From Methanobrevibacter sp. (GTDB lineage Archaea > Methanobacteriota > Methanobacteria > Methanobacteriales > Methanobacteriaceae): a stretch of 25,931 bases of DNA. The stretch spans positions 1-25,931 of the forward strand of contig JAGCBE010000544.1 in assembly GCA_017652345.1 (NCBI GenBank), read 5' to 3'. Made by a program: the position numbers and the translations under genes. Below, piece after piece: positions 21,498-25,931 of the stretch (within the stretch, counting starts at the first letter, position 1; every line of letters starts with the position of its first letter). The notes beneath the pieces were generated by a model, which was not told the origin of the DNA, did no database searches, and worked only from the letters and a program-made list of their open reading frames with translations.

Positions 21498-21824
21498 ATG
21501 AAAATACCATCTGGTAGGAGGGCTGTTATCGAGGTTGTAAAAGTGGTACAAGACAACATATTTTTACGAGAAGTAATTAAACATATGAGAGACTATATCC
21601 TTGAAAACAATATCTTGTCGTTTTCGAGCGATAGGGTACAACAAAAGGCTCTCACGGATAATTACTTTATGACTTTGGCTCTTGATAGTTTGGAAGAAAA
21701 AAATGTAAAAATGGGCGTTGAAACACCGTGGGGAAAAGACGCTGCAAAACTTGCTATGCCTGATATTGGCTATTTTGAGGACGAAATAGAGGAGGGCTTT
21801 TTAGATAATGAGCAAGAAGATTAA
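21498..21824 (+). CDS. Hypothetical protein, 108 aa
   Basis: ATG at 21498 follows AGAGAGGTG (21484-21492). The N-terminal 50 residues form a helical, somewhat basic region (SGRRAVIEVVKVVQDNIFLREVIKHM), then TDNYFMTLALDSLEEKNVKMG. The C-terminal tail is acidic (FEDEIEEGFLDNEQED). The first gene of the recombination operon; function unknown. Overlaps the next gene by 17 bases. Confidence 0.75.
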   Translation: MKIPSGRRAVIEVVKVVQDNIFLREVIKHMRDYILENNILSFSSDRVQQKALTDNYFMTLALDSLEEKNVKMGVETPWGKDAAKLAMPDIGYFEDEIEEGFLDNEQED

Positions 21825-22299
21825 AGGAAAAATTGTTGGTGCTAGTGATAACAACATTACAGTTCAAATAGATGACGCTTTGAGCGGTAAATTTGAGGAT
21901 TATGAAGTGGTTATACAAAAACAATCTAAAAAACGAGGACTGGATGCAAACGCTCTTTCTTGGGTTTTGATAGACAGAATCGCAAAAGCAGTAAAATCTT
22001 CACGCGATGAAGTATATGATTTAATGTTACAGAGATATGGCGTTGCTACATATTTGATTGTTAAAAGGCACGAAGCGGAAAGAATTTTAGATCTTCTTGA
22101 ACACGGAAGAATATTGGGAGACGTTAACATTAACGGGCAACCTGGAACACAAATTCAGGTTTTTATTGGAAGTTCCAATTATAATAGGGCAGAGTTTACC
22201 AGTTATCTTCACGGTATAATGTCGGAGTGTGAGTCAATGGGATTGGTTATAGAAAACAAAGACGTTTTTGCAAGCGCGTTGGCTCAATGGGATGTTTAG
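21808..22299 (+). CDS. NinB/Orf-like recombination mediator, tentative
   Basis: 163 residues. KRGLDANALSWVLIDRIA (residues 42-59) corresponds to the RSLDQNRKLW motif of lambda NinB, which helps load single-strand annealing proteins during recombination. The C-terminal part (GSSNYNRAEFTSYLHGIMSECESMGLVI) fits the NinB order of strand then helix. NinB has about 145 residues. ATG 21808 follows GAGGAGGG (21789-21796). The ERF-family gene lies downstream in this window, consistent with a recombination pathway. Assigned by remembered motifs, so medium confidence. Confidence 0.6.
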   Translation: MSKKIKGKIVGASDNNITVQIDDALSGKFEDYEVVIQKQSKKRGLDANALSWVLIDRIAKAVKSSRDEVYDLMLQRYGVATYLIVKRHEAERILDLLEHGRILGDVNINGQPGTQIQVFIGSSNYNRAEFTSYLHGIMSECESMGLVIENKDVFASALAQWDV

Positions 22300-22520
22300 T
22301 TTTGCCAAACGGCGGTCATATGTGTAATATTGGCTAGGAAAGTGAGTTTGCACTTAATGTGGAGCTATGATAGTTCTACGGCGCTAAAATCTATGTGTAT
22401 CAAACTTTAAGCATAGGGCTAATCGATGCGTAATCCATATGGTAGAAAGATTAGTAACAGAGCCTAGCAAAAGAATAAGATAGGTTGGTCTTTAGGCTTC
22501 TTGTGCCTATCAAATTTTAA
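22300..22520 (+). ncRNA. Candidate structured RNA, multi-helix junction, unassigned
   Basis: A 240-base gap without a gene, with about 39% G+C against about 30% around it. Complementary segments nest cleanly: outer stem GCTAGG 22333-22338 with CCTAGC 22463-22468. Inside it are AAGTG/CACTT (22340-22344, 22351-22355), GTGGAGCTA/TAGTTCTAC (22359-22367, 22371-22379; 9 pairs, two wobbles, 3-base loop), TCTATG/CATAGG (22390-22395, 22412-22417) and CTAATC/GATTAG (22419-22424, 22449-22454). A 5' hairpin GCCAA/TTGGC (22304-22308, 22330-22334) and a 3' hairpin TAGGC/GCCTA (22493-22497, 22505-22509) flank it. I see no promoter or strong terminator, so it is probably transcribed from 21443 as part of the mRNA or cut from it. 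No known RNA class recognised, and it does not match tRNA. Confidence 0.65.
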
Positions 22521-22539
22521 TAAAAAGGAGGTATAGAAG

Positions 22540-22815
22540 TTGGAAGAAAAAAAAGAGTTGGAATTAATGCTTGATGAAACACTACAACAGTTCAAAAAAG
22601 AACATCAAAAAATTTTAAAGCTATTTCAGGGAAACGGAGAAAAATGCTTCGGAGAAGGCACGAGTTTTGCAACAGTAGAAGAGTACAATATTGCTTTGAG
22701 TGCTTTAAGTAACGCATTAACTTATACGCTTCAACTTAATCAAGCAAAAGCCGTACAAAAAGCGCAACGAGAAAAAGACAATGTCGTTCCTTTGAAAAGC
22801 AAGGGGGATAAATAG
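22540..22815 (+). CDS. Hypothetical helical protein, 91 aa, TTG start
   Basis: TTG at 22540 lies 8 bases after AAGGAGG (22525-22531), directly after the candidate RNA. Helical and charged (KKELELMLDETLQQFKKEHQKILKLF; ALSALSNALTYTLQLNQAKAVQKAQ), with a short polar loop between the helices and a basic end. No family recognised. Overlaps the next gene by 1 base. Confidence 0.75.
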   Translation: MEEKKELELMLDETLQQFKKEHQKILKLFQGNGEKCFGEGTSFATVEEYNIALSALSNALTYTLQLNQAKAVQKAQREKDNVVPLKSKGDK

Positions 22816-23225
22816 TGTCTGGGTTTGTTACAAAATATGTGGGCGTATATAGGGTTTTAGCAGAGTATGACAGATTAACCAACGATTGGATTAGGGATGA
22901 ATTTGGAAATCTGGAAGAATCTTTTGAAGATTTTTATATTCCCTTTAAGAATAAAAAGGGAAGAGTAGAATGTTATGATAGCGATATAGTAATATTTAAT
23001 ATATGGGATTTGCCATTTGCAAAAGAAATCGTTGAAACCCTGAAAAAAAAATATCACACTAGAGATTTGGTTAAAAAGGGAGTTTTTGAAAAACTTATCA
23101 AAACGGATGGAGAATATTTAATCTATGTAAAAGAGGACAAAATGAATGTTTTGTTAGATTTTATTAAACTCGAAACGGTTGGTAAGAATATTAATCCCTT
23201 TGATAAAAAAAATTTACCAAAATAG
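22815..23225 (+). CDS. Conserved phage hypothetical protein, 136 aa, GTG start
   Basis: GTG at 22815 follows AAGGGGGA (22801-22808). The opening GFVTKYVGVYRVLAEYDRLTNDWIRDEFGNLEESF is a pattern I recall from phage hypotheticals (VGxYRVxxxxDxxTNDFPRD). The rest alternates strands and Lys-rich helices. Last gene before the integrase promoter. Function unknown. Confidence 0.75.
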   Translation: MSGFVTKYVGVYRVLAEYDRLTNDWIRDEFGNLEESFEDFYIPFKNKKGRVECYDSDIVIFNIWDLPFAKEIVETLKKKYHTRDLVKKGVFEKLIKTDGEYLIYVKEDKMNVLLDFIKLETVGKNINPFDKKNLPK

Positions 23226-23245
23226 AAATAATTTTTTAAAATAAC

Positions 23246-23287
23246 TTGACTTTTCTTACAAATTATGATATAATACAAGTATCATAA
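23246..23287 (+). promoter_or_regulatory. Promoter and inverted-repeat operator of integrase operon
   Basis: TTGACT (23246-23251), 17-base spacer and TATAAT (23269-23274), with TG at 23266-23267. TTATGATA (23263-23270) and TATCATAA (23280-23287) make a perfect 8-base inverted repeat with a 9-base gap, covering the -10 and start region. A repressor bound here would block the integrase operon. Confidence 0.8.
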
Positions 23288-23301
23288 GAAAGGGGTTAGT
23301 T

Positions 23302-24150
23302 ATGGAAAATTATTTAGATGCGTTTATAACGCAAATCAAAATTAAGGGTAGCGAAAAAACTGCCACCGATTATAATAGTAGCATCGAAAAGTTTTTGAAA
23401 AAATGTCAAAAGGATATTAAAGACATCACATACTTCGATTTGCTTGACTATTATGAAAAGGAGTTTATAGGACTAAAGACAAACACAAAAAGAGTTTATA
23501 TGGCTGCGATTTTATCATATTTCAGGTTTTTGTACGAGAGAAACTTTATAGAAAATGATATTACCAAAGGATTCAAGTTGCCAAAAGCAGAAGTAAAAGA
23601 CATGGCATACCTTAATATGCAGGAATCTTTAAGGGTGGCGCGTTCCTGTGATTTAGAAACGGCAAATCCTTTAAGAAAAAAGGCTATGTTTATAATGTTT
23701 GTGAATACAGGTATGAGAGCGAGCGAACTTTCTAATCTTAAACTTACAGATATTGACAAAGAATGGATTTATGTAAATAACGCAAAAGGAAATAAGTTTA
23801 GGAGAATACCGTTACATCCTTCTGTTAAAACCGCCATTGACGAATATATTTCAAAAGAGAGAAGAAGTAGAAGCGAGTATTTATTTGTTAACAGAAACGG
23901 GAATAAACTTTCTCATACAAATATCAATCGAGACCTAAAAAAGATTACTGAAAGAGCACAAATCGACAAGCATATATCTGCTCATAGGCTTAGAGATAGT
24001 TTTGCCACAATTCAGTATATGAATGGTTCGGACATTAAAAGTATTCAAGAAACATTAGGGCACGAATCAATACAAATGACACTACACTATGTGCAAAAAG
24101 TTGATGAAAAGAGAAGAGAACAGGTAATAAGCTCTGGTGTAAAATTCTAA
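23302..24150 (+). CDS. int: Tyrosine recombinase / phage integrase
   Basis: 282 residues in the usual two-domain layout: SAM-like N-terminal DNA-binding part about 1-95 and catalytic part about 105-282. Catalytic set: Arg139 in NTGMRASEL, Lys162 or Lys165 in NAKGNKFRRIP, His228 and Arg231 in SAHRLRDSF, His254 in LGHES, and Tyr263 in LHYV. It resembles XerC/D-type enzymes in length. It could integrate phage DNA into the host genome, or resolve dimers. ATG follows AAGGGGT. No attachment site could be seen; it needs a junction comparison. The promoter at 23246 controls it. Confidence 0.9.
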   Translation: MENYLDAFITQIKIKGSEKTATDYNSSIEKFLKKCQKDIKDITYFDLLDYYEKEFIGLKTNTKRVYMAAILSYFRFLYERNFIENDITKGFKLPKAEVKDMAYLNMQESLRVARSCDLETANPLRKKAMFIMFVNTGMRASELSNLKLTDIDKEWIYVNNAKGNKFRRIPLHPSVKTAIDEYISKERRSRSEYLFVNRNGNKLSHTNINRDLKKITERAQIDKHISAHRLRDSFATIQYMNGSDIKSIQETLGHESIQMTLHYVQKVDEKRREQVISSGVKF

Positions 24151-24168
24151 AACACGAATGGAGGTTTT

Positions 24169-24735
24169 ATGGAAATTAAAGAGAAAATCATTGAACTTTT
24201 AAAAAGTGTGAAAAGAGACGGTATGGAAAATTTAATTGCTTTTTTAGAAAGTAGTGACTTCTTTACCGCTCCTGCGAGCACAAAATACCATTGCAATTTT
24301 GAGGGTGGTTTGGCTCAACACAGCTTGAATGTGTATGAAAAATTAGTTGCGCTTACAAACAACGAGGGCTGTAATTATGATAGTGACACACTAATTATTT
24401 GTGGACTATTACACGATATTTGCAAGACCTATTTTTATACCGTAGAGATGAGAAACAAGAAAGACGAAAATGGTGTTTGGGTTCAAGAACCATATTATTC
24501 TGTGAACGATTTAATGCCATTAGGTCACGGAGAAAAGTCCGTGATAATGATTTCTGAATTTATTAAGCTGACAAAAGAAGAATTGTATGCAATTAGGTGG
24601 CATATGGGCTTGGGAGAGCCTGATAAAAATTATAGTTACGTTTCGGCGGCATATAACAAATATCCTCTTGCCGTATACCTTCACGTTGCGGATTTATTGT
24701 CAACTTATATTACCGAAGTGAAAGGTGGTGAATAG
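24169..24735 (+). CDS. HD-domain phosphohydrolase-like protein
   Basis: 188 residues with metal-binding residues spaced as in the HD superfamily: His51 (GGLAQHSLNVY), His82-Asp83 (GLLHDICK), His120 (LGHGEKSV), His145 (IRWHM) and Asp175 (HVADLLSTY). Substrates in this family include nucleotides and RNA ends; YhaM-like exonucleases share this layout. It may clear nucleotides or process RNA. ATG at 24169 follows ATGGAGG (24159-24165). Neighbours are integrase and the ERF-family gene. No effector domain is attached. Confidence 0.75.
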   Translation: MEIKEKIIELLKSVKRDGMENLIAFLESSDFFTAPASTKYHCNFEGGLAQHSLNVYEKLVALTNNEGCNYDSDTLIICGLLHDICKTYFYTVEMRNKKDENGVWVQEPYYSVNDLMPLGHGEKSVIMISEFIKLTKEELYAIRWHMGLGEPDKNYSYVSAAYNKYPLAVYLHVADLLSTYITEVKGGE

Positions 24736-24736
24736 G

Positions 24737-25177
24737 ATGGCAAAAAAGACAGACGAAAATATTGAGAATGAAATTATAGAAAGTGAAGAGTCTGTTAAAA
24801 TTGATCTTAATGAAGTATCTCTAAAAGAGAGAATACTATTAGTGATGAATGAAATAAGAATATCTAAAAATGGTAAAAATACTTTCCAAAACTATGAGTA
24901 TTTCAAACCAGAGGAAATTAATCAAAAGGTAAATCCTTTATTCCTAAAATATAAGATTTTTCCTTGGTTTTATACCGATTTTGAACAATATGAAACAGAA
25001 ACATTAGAAACATTAGGAGAAAATACAAGTATAACAACAAAGAAAGATTATAGAGAAGTAGCCGTTTTGAAATTGCAAGATATTCTAAAGAAAGACGAAG
25101 ATGTGGTTTATAAAATGCCAATCAAAAACATTGATATAAAGGGCGCAAACGAAATGCAAAAAATGCGGTGGAGTTAG
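24737..25177 (+). CDS. erf: ERF-family ssDNA-annealing protein, N-terminal part, frameshifted
   Basis: ATG at 24737 follows AAAGGTGG (24721-24728). The product (146 residues) has the ERF pattern: ERILLVMNEIRISKNGKNTFQNYEYFKPEEINQKV, then IKNIDIKGANEMQKM and a premature end RWS. The family's conserved continuation GGVRTYAKRYLYMEALN lies in the +1 frame immediately downstream. The full gene would be 24737-25490, about 250 residues. ERF proteins anneal single strands for recombination and circularisation. The frameshift lies around an A6 run (25158-25163). Either one base is extra (sequencing or real mutation) or frameshifting is programmed. Confidence 0.75.
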   Translation: MAKKTDENIENEIIESEESVKIDLNEVSLKERILLVMNEIRISKNGKNTFQNYEYFKPEEINQKVNPLFLKYKIFPWFYTDFEQYETETLETLGENTSITTKKDYREVAVLKLQDILKKDEDVVYKMPIKNIDIKGANEMQKMRWS

Positions 25178-25202
25178 AACATATGCAAAGCGTTATTTAT
25201 AT

Positions 25203-25490
25203 ATGGAAGCACTAAACATTAGCGACAATAATTTAGATCTGGATAGCGACGCTATGAAAGATAAATCAAAATTAAAACCACAATCAAAAGATACAAAACT
25301 AGAGAATGCTATTAAAGAAATTCAATTCAAAGTTGAATCTTTAAGGAAATTAAAAATCTCAGACACAGATATAGCAAGCGCAATTAAAAGAGTTTATTCT
25401 GACGGCGGTGCACCAACTGCGAACTATAAAACTTGTCAAGATGTAGAAACCGCGAATAAAATTTTAGAAGAATTAAACAGATCGTTTTAA
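25203..25490 (+). CDS. ERF-family annealing protein, C-terminal part, out of frame
   Basis: Continuation of the erf gene in the +1 frame. Reading from 25167 it gives GGVRTYAKRYLYMEALNI before the formal ATG at 25203, which has no ribosome site. So 25203 is only a convenience start and the real product is the fusion with the upstream piece. It then runs DNNLDLDSDAMKD, a Lys-rich helical segment and IASAIKRVYSDGGAP to LNRSF. The conserved aspartates (LDLDSD) are typical of the ERF end. If unfused it would probably not be made. Confidence 0.65.
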   Translation: MEALNISDNNLDLDSDAMKDKSKLKPQSKDTKLENAIKEIQFKVESLRKLKISDTDIASAIKRVYSDGGAPTANYKTCQDVETANKILEELNRSF

Positions 25491-25503
25491 GGAGGACAAT
25501 TAA

Positions 25504-25931
25504 ATGAGATTTAGGGTTGGAGATAGGGTTAAATATAACGAAAAGGTATACAAAGTTGTCGGTTGGACTGAAAAGACTTGGACGGCACCGACAACTACAG
25601 ACGAACAAGCATATGATGTGAAAGAATATTATGATTTACAAGAAGAAAATGACAAAAGAAATTTTATTCACGATGTTTTAGGAACAAAATTAAAGTTGTT
25701 GGGGCAACAAATTGAATTTCCGCTAGACAATGATGTCGAATATGTGTTGCGAAATGGTTTGGTTGCTACATATAACGATGATGACGATGTACTTGTTACA
25801 GATGACGAAATAACAATTCCTGTATCTTTATATTATCCAAATGGATGTTGTAGTGCTTGCGACGATTTTGATATTGTAGAACAAAAAGAAACAAGCTACT
25901 ATTATGATGATGACGATGATGAAGATGATGA
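25504..25931 (+). CDS. Hypothetical protein, 3' end outside window
   Basis: ATG at 25504 follows AAGGAGGA (25490-25497). Open to the last base, with 142 complete codons visible. Starts with a small beta-barrel-like segment (RFRVGDRVKYNEKVYKVVGW), reminiscent of KOW/SH3-type folds. A CCSACDD cluster sits at about 119-125, and a run of Asp/Glu (DDDDDEDD) ends the visible part. Unassigned. Confidence 0.75.
   Translation, partial: MRFRVGDRVKYNEKVYKVVGWTEKTWTAPTTTDEQAYDVKEYYDLQEENDKRNFIHDVLGTKLKLLGQQIEFPLDNDVEYVLRNGLVATYNDDDDVLVTDDEITIPVSLYYPNGCCSACDDFDIVEQKETSYYYDDDDDEDD

Noticed and set aside
22192..22220. TATAAT at 22215 as a promoter for the candidate RNA
   Set aside because: The matching -35 (GAGTTT) is poor and there is no extended -10, so it is probably coding sequence.
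22300..22410. In-frame reading continuing after the NinB-like stop for 36 codons
   Set aside because: It has no start or ribosome site and its translation is not protein-like; the region is better explained as structured RNA.
22300..22539. Group I intron or tRNA in the gap
   Set aside because: No tRNA acceptor or T-loop pattern. The upstream gene ends in a normal family C-terminus, so no gene is interrupted, and I find no group I core.
1..25931. CRISPR arrays, insertion sequences, rRNA or tRNA genes
   Set aside because: I saw no regularly spaced repeats, transposase motifs, terminal inverted repeats or RNA gene signatures by eye.

Overview
The window is a dense, AT-rich (about 30% G+C by eye) stretch in which about 60 genes all lie on the + strand, mostly with gaps under 20 bases or short overlaps. 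The strong GGAGG or GGGGG ribosome sites, the TTGACA-17-TATAAT promoters and the low G+C point to a phage (or prophage) of a low-GC Gram-positive host, probably Bacillota/Clostridia. The standard code is used: TAA, TAG and TGA all end genes. There are no structural, packaging or tail genes, so this is an early, metabolic and recombination region. Most genes are small and cannot be assigned a function.

Layout. 1-3550: small unknown genes ending in a short DNA sliding-clamp-like protein. 3623-5375: operon opened by a papain-like cysteine-protease-like protein. 5476-7980, 8065-11062 and 11176-13930: three more operons of small phage proteins, including three families recognisable only by conserved starts (MGYRSQ, MGQRSQ, MSTRGLWGF) and several zinc-finger-like proteins. 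13987-17437: a 26-residue membrane microprotein, a membrane-anchored SleB-type cell-wall hydrolase, a deoxynucleoside monophosphate kinase and an N6-adenine-type DNA methyltransferase. 17505-21456: dUTPase, RNA ligase, HAD phosphatase-like protein and zinc-binding proteins. 21498-23225: a NinB-like recombination protein and then a 240-base gap that looks like a structured RNA. 23302-25931: tyrosine recombinase, HD-domain hydrolase, an ERF-family annealing protein split by a frameshift, and a partial acidic protein.

Working model. Eight promoters, nearly all with a 17-base spacer, each start a cluster of about 2-4 kb. I see no strong terminator between clusters, so transcription is probably relayed and reinforced along the whole region. 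The known genes fit nucleotide supply (dNMP kinase, dUTPase), DNA modification, replication (clamp), recombination (NinB-like, ERF, integrase), RNA repair (RNA ligase, possibly with the HAD protein) and lysis (SleB). Most of the small acidic orphans sit where phages often keep host-takeover and anti-defence genes, but that is inference.

The items most worth a second look are the candidate multi-helix RNA at about 22300-22515, the one-and-a-half-domain clamp, two genes with non-standard start codons (ACG at 7328, ATA at 12866), the frameshifted erf, and the operator-like repeats in several promoters.
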